Both the position numbers and the translations under genes were made by a program. Below, one piece after another: positions 33,322 to 42,038 of a DNA stretch of 64,000 nucleotides; positions within the stretch are counted from its first letter, which is position 1; each line of letters begins with the position of its first letter. The notes under the pieces are model-generated. The model was not told the origin of the DNA, searched no databases, and saw only the letters and a program-made list of their open reading frames with translations. Location of the stretch: the NCBI RefSeq assembly GCF_900120005.1, contig NZ_LT635451.1:186001-250000 (forward strand), written 5' to 3'. Origin of the DNA: Holdemania sp. Marseille-P2844 (lineage in GTDB: Bacteria; Bacillota_I; Bacilli_A; Erysipelotrichales; Erysipelotrichaceae).

Positions 33322-35018
33322 ACAAAATGATTGCCAAGCGCTACATGGTCGTCAAGCACATCGGCCAGGGCGGAATGGCGGACGTCTATGTCGCCGTCGA
33401 CACGCTGCTCAACCGGGAGGTCGCGGTAAAGGTGCTGCGCGGGGAATTAAGCAACGATCCCGTCGCGCTGCTGCGGTTTCAGCGGGAAGCCAATGCCTCC
33501 ACGGCGCTCTCGCATCCCAATATCGTCGACATATACGACGTTGGCGAGGAAAACGGCTACCATTACATCGTGATGGAATACGTCCGCGGCAAGGATCTGA
33601 AACAGCTGATCGCCCAGCGCGGCGCTTTGTGCAAGGAAGAAGCCGTGGCGATTATGAAGCAGTTGGTCAGCGCGGTTGCCGAAGCGCACCGCTGCAATAT
33701 CATTCACCGCGATATCAAGCCGCAGAACGTACTGATCAAAGACGACGGCACGCTCAAGGTCGTCGATTTCGGTATCGCGCTGGCGCAGGATGCGCTGCAG
33801 CTGACGCAGTCGGATTCGGTCATGGGGTCGGTTCACTATCTTGCCCCGGAGGTGGCGCGCGGGGAAGCCGCAACGCGCCAGAGCGATATTTATTCCTTAG
33901 GCATTGTGTTCTACGAGTTGCTTTCCGGCGAGGTGCCGTTCCATGGCGAACAGGCCGTACAGATCGCGATGAAGCACATGCGCGAGGAAATCCCCTCGAT
34001 CCGCAAGCTCAATCCGCAGCTGCCCCAGGCCGTTGAAAACGTGATCCTGCGGGCGACCGCGAAAAATAAGAATTTCCGCTATCCCAGCTGTGAGGTCATG
34101 CTTCAGGATTTAACGACCTGTCTGTCCCCGCAGCGCGCTGATGAGCCGCGCGTCGTGTTCAAAACGCCGAGCGAGGGCAACAAGACGATCGCCATCGACA
34201 CGGCCCGGCGCAAGGAGAGCGGTTCCTCACATCCCTCAGCCAAGCCGAACAAAAAGAAAAAGAAACGGAAGAAGAAAAGCAACGCCTGGGTAGGCCTGCT
34301 GATCACCGGGTTAGTCGTACTGTCAATCGCGGCGGTGGTCTTTATCCTCGCGCTGACCGGCAACTGGGGCGGCAAAAGCCAGCTGGTCGAAGTGCCGCCG
34401 TTGATCAACCTGACGGTCGAGCAGGCAGCTTCCACGCTCAGCGACGCCGGGCTGGAGCTGAACCGCGCGGAGATCAGCTACGCGTTAACCGACGACGTGG
34501 AGAAAGACCGAATCTATGAAAGCGATCCGGCCGCGGGTACGGCACTGACGGGCGGCAGTCAGGTGAAGATCAAGGTATCGCTGGGCCGCTATGTCGTCGT
34601 TGAAAATTACGTCGGAATGAAGATCGGCGAGGCCCGCGAAAAGCTGGAGGGTTCCAATATCCGCATTCAGACAAGCCAGGAAGCCAGCGACAGCGCGCCG
34701 GGCACGATCCTGCGACAGGAACTGCTCGATCCACAGACCAAGATCGATCCGCAGAAAACCAATACGATCCGGTTTGTGATCGCCGCGTATCCGACCTTCC
34801 AGATTGACTGGTCGATCAAAGGCATGGACGTCTTTGAGGCCCAGTCGCTGTTGGAAAGCCAGGGTGGGGAAGTCATGCTTTCCGTGCTGGATACCAGCGG
34901 TATGAGCGAGGAAGAAGCCGCGAATCTGCCGCGGGGCGTCGTGATCAACTGTTCACCGGGTTTCGGCACGTTGTATGAACAAAATGAAGACAGCTATATT
35001 ACCTTATATTATTATTAA
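33318..35018 (+). CDS. prkC: PASTA-domain Ser/Thr protein kinase (PrkC/StkP type)
   Basis: 566 residues. The Hanks-type kinase domain spans residues 1-270: GQGGMADVY, AVKVL lysine, HRDIKPQNVL catalytic loop, VVDFGIA, and APEVARGEA. A Lys-rich juxtamembrane stretch precedes one membrane helix near residues 325-347. Three PASTA-like repeats follow outside the cell (VPPLINLTVEQAASTLSDAG, ENYVGMKIGEAREKLEG, and a divergent third from WSIKGMDVFEAQ). The PASTA repeats sense muropeptides or lipid II; the kinase controls wall growth, division and dormancy exit. It is operonic with its phosphatase and followed by rsgA, the common Firmicutes order. Confidence 0.96.
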   Translation: MNKMIAKRYMVVKHIGQGGMADVYVAVDTLLNREVAVKVLRGELSNDPVALLRFQREANASTALSHPNIVDIYDVGEENGYHYIVMEYVRGKDLKQLIAQRGALCKEEAVAIMKQLVSAVAEAHRCNIIHRDIKPQNVLIKDDGTLKVVDFGIALAQDALQLTQSDSVMGSVHYLAPEVARGEAATRQSDIYSLGIVFYELLSGEVPFHGEQAVQIAMKHMREEIPSIRKLNPQLPQAVENVILRATAKNKNFRYPSCEVMLQDLTTCLSPQRADEPRVVFKTPSEGNKTIAIDTARRKESGSSHPSAKPNKKKKKRKKKSNAWVGLLITGLVVLSIAAVVFILALTGNWGGKSQLVEVPPLINLTVEQAASTLSDAGLELNRAEISYALTDDVEKDRIYESDPAAGTALTGGSQVKIKVSLGRYVVVENYVGMKIGEAREKLEGSNIRIQTSQEASDSAPGTILRQELLDPQTKIDPQKTNTIRFVIAAYPTFQIDWSIKGMDVFEAQSLLESQGGEVMLSVLDTSGMSEEEAANLPRGVVINCSPGFGTLYEQNEDSYITLYYY

Positions 35019-35051
35019 AGCATCCATCGGAACGATTAGAAAAGGAGCGTT

Positions 35052-35915
35052 ATGATCGGAAGAATAATCAGAATTATTTCCAACCAGTATCTGGTTGCGG
35101 ACGAGGAAGGCCGCCGCGTGGCATGCGTGGCGATGGGCAAGGTCCGGCGGCAGGACAAACCGCGCGTGGGCGATTGGGTCGAATATACGGATTTCGGCGA
35201 TCAGACCGGAATCGAGCGGATTCGTCCGCGGATGAACTCCCTGATCCGTCCGCCGGTTGCCAATGTCGATCAGGCGCTGATCGTCATGTCCGCGAAGGAT
35301 CCGGATTTTTCCTGCACGCTCGTCGACCGGATTCTGTTTCTGATCGTCAACGCTTCGATCAAGCCGGTGCTGTGCATCACCAAGATGGATTTAGTTCAGC
35401 CGGACGACCCGGTTCACGGCTGGATTGAGGATTACCGCCAGAGCGGATATGAAGTTGTGCTGAGCGGCCGGGAGGAACTCGATGAAAATCTGGCCGGGGT
35501 GCTGCGGGGCAAGGTGACGGTGCTGACCGGCCAGAGCGGCGTCGGCAAGTCTTCCTTATTGAATAAGCTGAATCCTGAGTTTCAGCTGCAGACTCAGGAG
35601 ATTTCCAAGGCGCTGGGCCGCGGCAAGCATACGACCCGGCATGTTGAGCTGCACGAGGTAGCCGGCGGCTGGGTGGCTGATACGCCAGGCTTTTCCTCGC
35701 TGGATTTCAGCCGCATGACGCCGACCGAGCTGGCGCAGAGCGTCCCGGACTTCGCACCGTATTTAGGCCGGTGCCGGTTCCGCGACTGCATTCATCAAAA
35801 CGAACCGGGCTGCGCGATCAAGCAGGCCGTGGAAGACCGGCAGGTCTCCCGGATCCGCTATGCGGACTATTTGGATTGTCTGACCCTGGTGCAGGGCCGA
35901 AAGGAGAAATATTGA
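35052..35915 (+). CDS. rsgA: Ribosome small-subunit GTPase RsgA
   Basis: 287 residues. The N-terminal OB-fold is followed by a circularly permuted GTPase with G4 ITKMD before G1 GQSGVGKSSLLNKL, and G3 DTPGFSS. The C-terminal zinc knuckle is visible as CRFRDCIHQNEPGC. RsgA checks late 30S subunit assembly. The stop overlaps the rpe start (TGATG). Confidence 0.96.
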   Translation: MIGRIIRIISNQYLVADEEGRRVACVAMGKVRRQDKPRVGDWVEYTDFGDQTGIERIRPRMNSLIRPPVANVDQALIVMSAKDPDFSCTLVDRILFLIVNASIKPVLCITKMDLVQPDDPVHGWIEDYRQSGYEVVLSGREELDENLAGVLRGKVTVLTGQSGVGKSSLLNKLNPEFQLQTQEISKALGRGKHTTRHVELHEVAGGWVADTPGFSSLDFSRMTPTELAQSVPDFAPYLGRCRFRDCIHQNEPGCAIKQAVEDRQVSRIRYADYLDCLTLVQGRKEKY

Positions 35916-36562
35916 TGACGATCATATCCCCCTCGATTTTATCGCTGGATTTTTCCCAGCTGAATTCCCAGATGGACGCGGTCAACGCCTCCCGCGCCCA
36001 GTGGCTGCATTATGATGTGATGGACGGCCATTTTGTGCCGAACCTGACGTTCGGTCCGGATATTCTCAAGGCGTTCCGCAAGCTGACCGACCGCCAGCTG
36101 GACGTGCATCTGATGATCAGCGATCCGCGGAAGTACGCGCCGGTCTTTGCCCAGGCGGGAGCGCAGTGGATCACGTTTCATTACGAAGCGATGAACGATG
36201 CCCAGGACTGCCGCGCGCTGGCCAAGGAGCTGCGTGCGTTGGGCGTGAAGCCGGGCATTTCGATCAAGCCGCAAACGCCGGTGTCCGTGCTGGAAGCGTT
36301 GTGGCAGGATTTCGATCTGGTGTTGGTGATGTCGGTGGAACCGGGCTTCGGCGGGCAGCAGTTTGATCCGTCGGCGCTGGATAAAATCGCCGTGCTGCGC
36401 CAGTGGGCGCAGGCGGCTGGCGCTGATCTGCGGATCGAGGTCGACGGCGGGATCAACGCCGAAACCGGGAAGCTGTGCCGTGAGGCCGGCGCGGATGTGC
36501 TGGTCGCGGGCAGCTATATCTTTAAAAACAACATTGTGGAAGCCGTTGATTCGTTATGTTAA
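35915..36562 (+). CDS. rpe: Ribulose-5-phosphate 3-epimerase
   Basis: 215 residues from the ATG at 35915, which overlaps the rsgA stop and follows AAGGAG; a longer upstream frame is unlikely. TIM-barrel motifs are ISPSILSLDFSQL, HYDVMDGHFVPNLTFG, HLMISDPRKY, VMSVEPGFGGQ and EVDGGINAET. It interconverts ribulose-5-P and xylulose-5-P in the pentose phosphate pathway. thiN starts inside its last codons. Confidence 0.96.
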   Translation: MTIISPSILSLDFSQLNSQMDAVNASRAQWLHYDVMDGHFVPNLTFGPDILKAFRKLTDRQLDVHLMISDPRKYAPVFAQAGAQWITFHYEAMNDAQDCRALAKELRALGVKPGISIKPQTPVSVLEALWQDFDLVLVMSVEPGFGGQQFDPSALDKIAVLRQWAQAAGADLRIEVDGGINAETGKLCREAGADVLVAGSYIFKNNIVEAVDSLC

Positions 36563-37173
36563 AACCGTGCACGATCGTGCTGGGGCTGGCGCAGGACTGT
36601 GCGCTGGCTGAAGGGGATCTGATCGGCGCGGACCGCGGGGCGCTGATCTGTGCTCAAGCACACCGGCGAATGGTGATGGCGATCGGTGATTTTGACTCGG
36701 TCACTCCGCCGCAAAAGGAACTGATCCGGCAATATGCCGATCAGATGCAGGTGCTGCCGGCGATGAAGGATGAAACCGACGCGCTGTCGGCGCTGCGCTG
36801 GGCTGCCGGTCAAGGCTATAACCCGATGGTTCTGATCGGCGGGGTCGGCGGAAGGCAGGATCATCAGCTGGCCAATCTGCTTCTGGTTATGCATCAGAAG
36901 CTGCCGGTCATCCTGCGGGAGAAAAACAATGAATTGTTCTGTCTGGATCCAGGCCGGCATGTGTTTCATCCCGATGCCCGCCGCTTCATTTCCTTTTTCG
37001 CGGTGGAGCCGGCGGTGCTGACGCTGGAAGGATTTCTATATCCGCTCGATCATTATGTGATGGAGCGCGGCGACACGATCGGCATCTCGAATGAAATCGC
37101 GGCGGACGAAGCGGTGCTGACGCTGGATCAGGGCCGGCTGCTTGTCGTCCGCAGCCGCGACGACGGCGAATAA
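36556..37173 (+). CDS. thiN: Thiamine pyrophosphokinase
   Basis: 205 residues. Motifs are IGADRGALI near residue 23, AIGDFDSVTP near 41, KDETDALSALRWA, and GGVGGRQDHQLANLLL. These are the ATP/Mg- and thiamine-binding blocks of bacterial TPK, which makes the TPP cofactor needed by enzymes such as the PFOR at the left end of the window. It overlaps rpe by 7 bases and ends the housekeeping operon. Confidence 0.93.
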   Translation: MLKPCTIVLGLAQDCALAEGDLIGADRGALICAQAHRRMVMAIGDFDSVTPPQKELIRQYADQMQVLPAMKDETDALSALRWAAGQGYNPMVLIGGVGGRQDHQLANLLLVMHQKLPVILREKNNELFCLDPGRHVFHPDARRFISFFAVEPAVLTLEGFLYPLDHYVMERGDTIGISNEIAADEAVLTLDQGRLLVVRSRDDGE

Positions 37174-37286
37174 TCCAATTTTCAGCGAAGGAAAGCCGTA
37201 CAGACGCATGTTTGAAAACAAAATTATTAACCAGCCTTATTTCCTCAACAGGGAGTAAGGCTTTGTCTTTAAAAGGAGAGATCAGC

Positions 37287-37976
37287 GTGGATTCTTTAAC
37301 GATGCAGAATTTAAGCCGGGCGACGATGGAATACCTGATACAGAATTTATCGGCAGGGATGTCGTTAGTGGAAGTAAGAAGCTTAAGCGAGCGGTTTATG
37401 CTGGAAAACGGAGCCGATTCATTTTGGTACTATGATGTTGGGGCGTTTGTTTTTTCCGGGGAGGAAACGACAATCTCAATTTCCGGGAAAGACTATACAA
37501 CCGCGGACCGGCGGATTCGCGAGAATGATCTGCTGACCGTAGACCTGAGCCCGCAGTGTCAGCGGATCTGGGGCGATTACGCAAGAACGCTTGTGATCGA
37601 AGCTGGGAAGGTGGTCGTTCATCCAAAGGATATCCGCCATCCGGAATGGAAGCGGGGACTGCGCATGGAAGACCATTTGCATCACGTTTTGACGGAGGCT
37701 GCAACGGAAGCCATGACGTTTGAGGAGTTATATTTTGTCATGAATGAAGAAATCACAAAGCAAGGCTTTGTGAACTTGGATTATCTGGGAAATCTGGGCC
37801 ATTCGATCGTTCAGGATAAACAAGATCGGATCTACATTGAAAAAGGGAATGGTACGAAATTGTCGGACGTTAAAATGTTTACCTTTGAACCCCATCTTTG
37901 TCTGCCGGGTTCGCTTTATGGCTTTAAGCAGGAAGACATCTATTATTTTGAAAAGGGCAAGCTGAAGCGCTTGTAA
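37287..37976 (+). CDS. M24-family metallopeptidase (Xaa-Pro aminopeptidase-like)
   Basis: 229 residues starting with GTG at 37287, preferred because AAGGAG lies 8 bases upstream; an upstream TTG lacks such a site. The pita-bread fold metal ligands can be traced: Asp in LTVDLSPQ, Asp in GDYARTL, His in NLGHSIV, Glu in FTFEPHL and Glu in QEDIYYF. The N-terminal creatinase-like domain of longer Xaa-Pro peptidases is absent. It could cleave N-terminal residues from peptides; the substrate is not known. Confidence 0.8.
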   Translation: MDSLTMQNLSRATMEYLIQNLSAGMSLVEVRSLSERFMLENGADSFWYYDVGAFVFSGEETTISISGKDYTTADRRIRENDLLTVDLSPQCQRIWGDYARTLVIEAGKVVVHPKDIRHPEWKRGLRMEDHLHHVLTEAATEAMTFEELYFVMNEEITKQGFVNLDYLGNLGHSIVQDKQDRIYIEKGNGTKLSDVKMFTFEPHLCLPGSLYGFKQEDIYYFEKGKLKRL

Positions 37977-38062
37977 GGGCAGGCGGGCTGAAGATGCGGC
38001 ATCGTTTTCCTGCTTGATGAAGATGATCCGACTTAACCGCAGGAATCAAGACCGTGAGTCCG

Positions 38063-38091
38063 TTGGCGGAATGCCGCCGGTGCGGTATAAT
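38063..38091 (+). promoter_or_regulatory. Promoter of the kinase/acetyltransferase pair
   Basis: TTGGCG (38063-38068), a 17-base spacer, and TATAAT (38086-38091). Confidence 0.6.
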
Positions 38092-38145
38092 GAAAAAAAG
38101 GAGTAAATAATCAAGCCTTCCTGATTGAGAGTCTTGATTTTGAAC

Positions 38146-38745
38146 ATGACGATGAAAACTTGTATTTGTATTGCCGGGATGCCGGCCAGCGGAAAAACCA
38201 CGGCGGCGCTCCGGCTCAGCGAAAAGCTGGGGATCGCGATGTTGTCCAAGGATGAGATCAAAGAGAAGCTGTTCGACCGGATTGGTTTTCAAAGCCGGCA
38301 GGAAAAGGTTCAGCTCGGTCTGGCGGCGATGGAAATTCTTTATTATGCGGCAGAGCGTTGTTTAGCGGCCGGTCAGTCGGTGATTCTGGAGAATAATTTT
38401 GAGGATCTTTCCCAGCCGGGCTTGCAGGCGCTGCAGGAGCGAACCGGCTGCCGGATGATCACAATTCTGTTCGATGGGGAAACCCGGGCGGTTTATGAGC
38501 GGTTTGTCAAGCGTGATCAATCGCCGACCCGGCACCGCGGCCATGTTGTGAACGACCGGTATCCGGAAGTCGGCGTCCCGACAGAAGTGCCGACTTTGAG
38601 CTTCGATGCTTTTGAACAAAGTATTGCGCAGCGCGGATACCGGCGCTTTGCGATCGGTACGCTGATCCCGGTTGACTGCACGGATCCGGCGCGCATCGAC
38701 GTGGAAAGGCTGGCGGAACAAATCCGGGAGCAGATGGACGCATGA
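38146..38745 (+). CDS. P-loop kinase-like ATPase (AAA_33/zeta-toxin-like fold)
   Basis: About 199 residues. Walker A is IAGMPASGKTTAALRL near residue 8, followed by LSKDEIKEKLFD and ILENNFED (a Walker-B-like region). An Arg-rich lid RDQSPTRHRGHV lies later. This is the general small-molecule kinase fold (AAA_33). The substrate is unknown. No antitoxin gene is adjacent, so toxin function is not supported. The start is uncertain (ATG 38146 or 38152), since there is no clear ribosome site. It overlaps the acetyltransferase gene by 4 bases. Confidence 0.7.
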   Translation: MTMKTCICIAGMPASGKTTAALRLSEKLGIAMLSKDEIKEKLFDRIGFQSRQEKVQLGLAAMEILYYAAERCLAAGQSVILENNFEDLSQPGLQALQERTGCRMITILFDGETRAVYERFVKRDQSPTRHRGHVVNDRYPEVGVPTEVPTLSFDAFEQSIAQRGYRRFAIGTLIPVDCTDPARIDVERLAEQIREQMDA

Positions 38746-39239
38746 TCATGATCGAAGCTAACGCCGGGTTGGCGGACAGGCTGGCAAAGCTGAAACGCCG
38801 GGTGTGGCAGGAAACCTATACGGGAATTTATCCATCGCAAAAACTTTTAGAGTTTGATGAAGCCCGGCACGTGGAAAAATTCCGGCGGTTGATCGCGGAT
38901 CCGACAAATCAGGTCGTGCTGCTTGGCGAGGAAGGGCAGGACGCCGGCTATTTTGTGCTGGGAAAACCCCGCTTGGGATGGACCGAATTGCCGATCAGCG
39001 TCAACGCCCTCTATTTGATATCCGATTTTCAACATCGCGGGCTGGGACGGCAGGTCTGGCAGGAAATTGAACGCCGGGTAAAGCAGGCGGGATTCACGGT
39101 GTTTGGCTGCCGCTGCAATGAGCACAACGAACGCGCGCTGGCGTTTTACTTCCGGCAGGGCGGCGTGATAATTGCGCGGGAAAGCGGGCATGCGGATCGT
39201 TCGGAAGATCAGATCTCCCTGCTTTTTCAACTTGAATAA
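38742..39239 (+). CDS. GNAT-family N-acetyltransferase
   Basis: 165 residues. The acetyl-CoA-binding motif A is visible as LISDFQHRGLGRQVWQEIE (near residue 88). The C-terminal block NERALAFYFRQGG is typical of GNAT enzymes. The substrate is not predictable. It is translationally coupled to the P-loop kinase gene, so they may act on related small molecules. A perfect terminator follows. Confidence 0.85.
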   Translation: MIMIEANAGLADRLAKLKRRVWQETYTGIYPSQKLLEFDEARHVEKFRRLIADPTNQVVLLGEEGQDAGYFVLGKPRLGWTELPISVNALYLISDFQHRGLGRQVWQEIERRVKQAGFTVFGCRCNEHNERALAFYFRQGGVIIARESGHADRSEDQISLLFQLE

Positions 39240-39260
39240 AACAGAAGGATGGAGGATCCA

Positions 39261-39282
39261 GGCAACCGTCGGTTGCCTTTTT
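39261..39282 (+). terminator. Intrinsic terminator
   Basis: GGCAACC-GTC-GGTTGCC with five T's. Confidence 0.9.
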
Positions 39283-39354
39283 GTTTTGTTGGTTTCCGGG
39301 CTGGAAATGCCGTTTTGATCGTGCTACACTGGTTTCTGTCGAAAGGAGTGGACG

Positions 39355-41304
39355 ATGGTGAAATTAGCGGAAAATATTCAGCGGCGGCGCAAAGCGGCCG
39401 GCTGGACACAAGAACAGCTGGCTCAAAAATGCGCGGTTTCCCGGCAGGCGGTGTCAAAGTGGGAGGCCGGACAATCAGTTCCCAGTCTTGATAAACTGCG
39501 TCAGTTAGCGAATTGCTTTGGAATTTCAGTCGACGAGCTCGTTCAGGATGACCCTGCCGCTGCGCAGACGGAAACGCTTCAAGCCGGATCGCCTTCACTG
39601 GTCGAGCTGGATCAGGCGCGGCAAACCCGGCAGCGACGCCACGGCTGGACTGCGGCGGCCATCGTATGCCTGATCGTGGCGGTCGGAATTCTTGCGCTTC
39701 AAATTGTGACGTACACGATCGTCCGTGCCCGAGGCTGGGAATACATTGCGGACTGGATTTCACCGCTGTTAAATTTAATGTTGGTTCTGGCATTGGCTTT
39801 ATCCGGCAGCGTTCTGATCCGCACGCCCAGCTGGCGAAAAAGCGGCTTGGGCATCGCGCTGGTGCTGATGGCGGGGTTTGGCTGGCAGCTGCAGCAGGCG
39901 ATCCAGCAGCGGCCGACGACGATCAGCTTTTCGGCTGACGGCCGTCATCAGGTCGTGATCAAGCAGGATAAAACAACCGGGAAGACTGTGCTCTGCCGCA
40001 GCCGCTATGGTCTTTACCGGCGTGAAAAAGACACGTTTCCCTATACGGTGGAAGGGCCGGTGAAGCTGCAGTGGCTGGCCGAGGATGTCTGTGCAATCAC
40101 CTATCAAACGCTGGACCGGAGCGTTCATCAGATGATCGCGACGTTTGGCGACCGCGGCGATCCGATCAGCTATCATAACATGGCTTCGGCGATCCAGGGC
40201 GAATGGTCGTTGATGGAAACCAACGCGGCCGGCTGGAAAATCGTAGTCGACCGCACGGGAATTCATCTGGAAAATGGAACGCTTCAGGAAGATTATGCTT
40301 ATGACGACGCGGTGCCGTTCGGGACGCTGGCGCTGGCGTTGTGCCGGGACGGACTGCCGCAGTGGACGCTGGTGTTAAGCGAGGAGGGAACGTTGAACGA
40401 ACAGGATCTGTTCATCGACGGTTCGCTGATTCTCTGTCCGGTCGCAATGAACCCGACCGCGCCGCTGAACTTTGTCCGCACCTCGCCCCTGCCTGATGTC
40501 GGTTTATTTCAGACCCCGGACCTTCCGGAGGAAGACGAAACGCCGTTGGTTGAAGTGATGCGTCAGACGATCCTTGCGGATCCGACGTTATCGCAGCCAT
40601 TACCCAACGGCGCAATGAAGCTGGACACCGCCAGCACCGATCCGCTCTGGCTGAGTTTGTTGACCCTGCGTCAGCGGGATGAAGGCTATCGGGTTAACGG
40701 CGTCGATATCCGCGTGGAACTGGCTTCTGTACAAGTGCTGGCGGGGACCGATGCCGATCAGCTCGTGGAGGTCAAAACGAACGAATGGGCGGTTTCCCCA
40801 GGCAACCAGGGCGCCGGACCCAGCGGCGAAGCGTTTACGATGACCTATAAGCTCCGTTTGATGCGGGCGGAGAACGCCGTGTTGGCAGCGCTGATGCCTT
40901 CCCTGGAGGAAGGAATGAGCGGACTGGAGCCCGTGGAGCTGGAACCTGAGTTTCCAGCGGTGCCGGAATTGGTGCATTATTTTGTCAGCGGTCTTTATGA
41001 TACAACCTATATGTATATTAACCGCCGTTCCCCCGCACAGGCGATGCAGATCCTGCTGGATGAAGCCTTTGCGCAAAAGGAAGCTTCGCTCAGCACCGAT
41101 GGGCAGCAGGCGCTGCTGGAAAGCGACGGCGGTCAGACGCTGTGGCTGCTTTACGATGGGATCGCGGAAGACCGGCTTCACTATCGTTTCTGGCTTGTCC
41201 GCTGCGAAGGACCGGACTGGCTGCATTGCGACGGCCTATGGCAAAGCGAAGGGGAGTACACGATCCCGATCCGGGAAGCGGAAAACAATGCCCAGCCGGA
41301 GTAA
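39355..41304 (+). CDS. Membrane-anchored XRE-type regulator with large extracytoplasmic region
   Basis: 649 residues. An XRE helix-turn-helix spans residues 5-60 (RRRKAAGWTQEQLAQKCAVS, RQAVSKWEAGQSVPSLDKL). After a linker come three membrane helices (residues 98-122, 135-156 and 165-181). A region of about 465 residues follows, placed outside the cell by the three-helix count. It is rich in beta-type segments and acidic residues and was not matched to a known family. A one-component membrane sensor that binds DNA directly is likely. A GAAAGGAG site precedes the ATG. It is transcribed alone, and the target genes are unknown. Confidence 0.75.
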   Translation: MVKLAENIQRRRKAAGWTQEQLAQKCAVSRQAVSKWEAGQSVPSLDKLRQLANCFGISVDELVQDDPAAAQTETLQAGSPSLVELDQARQTRQRRHGWTAAAIVCLIVAVGILALQIVTYTIVRARGWEYIADWISPLLNLMLVLALALSGSVLIRTPSWRKSGLGIALVLMAGFGWQLQQAIQQRPTTISFSADGRHQVVIKQDKTTGKTVLCRSRYGLYRREKDTFPYTVEGPVKLQWLAEDVCAITYQTLDRSVHQMIATFGDRGDPISYHNMASAIQGEWSLMETNAAGWKIVVDRTGIHLENGTLQEDYAYDDAVPFGTLALALCRDGLPQWTLVLSEEGTLNEQDLFIDGSLILCPVAMNPTAPLNFVRTSPLPDVGLFQTPDLPEEDETPLVEVMRQTILADPTLSQPLPNGAMKLDTASTDPLWLSLLTLRQRDEGYRVNGVDIRVELASVQVLAGTDADQLVEVKTNEWAVSPGNQGAGPSGEAFTMTYKLRLMRAENAVLAALMPSLEEGMSGLEPVELEPEFPAVPELVHYFVSGLYDTTYMYINRRSPAQAMQILLDEAFAQKEASLSTDGQQALLESDGGQTLWLLYDGIAEDRLHYRFWLVRCEGPDWLHCDGLWQSEGEYTIPIREAENNAQPE

Positions 41305-41360
41305 TCGTTCGATCCTGAAATAAAGCAAAAGTTGAGTGAAAAACGCCTGGAAGTATCTGG

Positions 41361-41413
41361 AAAAAAAAGACCGCAGACGATCGGAAAAAGAACAATTTTC
41401 CTGGGCTGCGGTC
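41361..41413 (-). terminator. Second hairpin downstream of rpmB
   Basis: GACCGCAG...CTGCGGTC, an 8-bp stem with a 29-base loop, followed on the minus strand by eight T's. It may back up the rpmB terminator and separate it from the convergent XRE gene. Confidence 0.55.
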
Positions 41414-41525
41414 CTGTTAAATAATTTTTTTTCTAAATACCGAGATTAAAATAATTAGCCTGCTTGCAGCAGCGTCTTCCGGCTTTAACCTGACAGAGAC
41501 CAGCCAGAGAGAAACTTGAGCCAAG

Positions 41526-41551
41526 AAAAAAAGGAGCGTGAACTCCTTTTT
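41526..41551 (-). terminator. rpmB terminator (bidirectional)
   Basis: AAAAAGGAG-CGTGAA-CTCCTTTTT, flanked by A's and T's so that it can work on both strands. It lies just after the rpmB stop. Confidence 0.85.
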
Positions 41552-41553
41552 AA

Positions 41554-41748
41554 TTAACCGTTTTTCTGCTGAGCCTTCAGTGTTTTTAAAGCACGGGCGG
41601 AAATACGGATTCGCTGTGGCTTACCATCAACCATCACTTTAACTTTTTGTAAATTAACGTTCCACTTGCGGCGGGATGCGTGCAGGGAATGAGAACGCTT
41701 ATTTCCTGATAAGGCTTTTTTACCGGATACGGCACATACTCTAGACAT
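41554..41748 (-). CDS. rpmB: 50S ribosomal protein L28
   Basis: A 64-residue bL28, the normal length, with [20 protein letters not shown] (CxxSGK start) and the basic [13 protein letters not shown] core. It is a structural component of the large ribosomal subunit. Monocistronic on the minus strand with its own promoter and terminator. The usual neighbourhood near thiN is kept in loose form. Confidence 0.97.
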   Translation of the reverse strand: MSRVCAVSGKKALSGNKRSHSLHASRRKWNVNLQKVKVMVDGKPQRIRISARALKTLKAQQKNG

Positions 41749-41787
41749 TAACCGTAACCCCCCTTTCTGTCTTAATTTCGCTTGTAA

Positions 41788-41816
41788 ACTATAACATGAT
41801 CATCCAAAAAATGCAA
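41788..41816 (-). promoter_or_regulatory. rpmB promoter
   Basis: Minus strand TTGCAT (41816-41811), a 17-base spacer, and TATAGT (41793-41788). Confidence 0.7.
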
Positions 41817-42038
41817 GGCGTTATCCGAAAAAGGTGATAAAGAAAAAGGATTTTTTTACAACGGCGGCTTGGAAATACGAAAAACCGCCGGATTTCTGCC
41901 AAAATCGCCAGCGTTCGCAGGAAGCTGACATCATTTTTATCCGGCGTGGAAGGCAAAGCGAATTGTTGGAAAAATTCTTTTGTTGAATAGTGTTTTATGA
42001 TATAGTATATATGTGTAGCTCAGGGGGTCGAAAAAGGC

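Noticed and set aside
38146-39239. P-loop kinase plus GNAT protein as a toxin-antitoxin pair
   Set aside because: The kinase fold resembles zeta toxins only in general. The partner is an acetyltransferase with no antitoxin features, and it comes second.
42011-42037. A tRNA-like stretch (GTAGCTCAGGGGGTCGAA) just before ftsA
   Set aside because: It resembles D-arm and T-arm consensus pieces but there is no acceptor stem, no anticodon arm and far too little length. It is the leader of ftsA.
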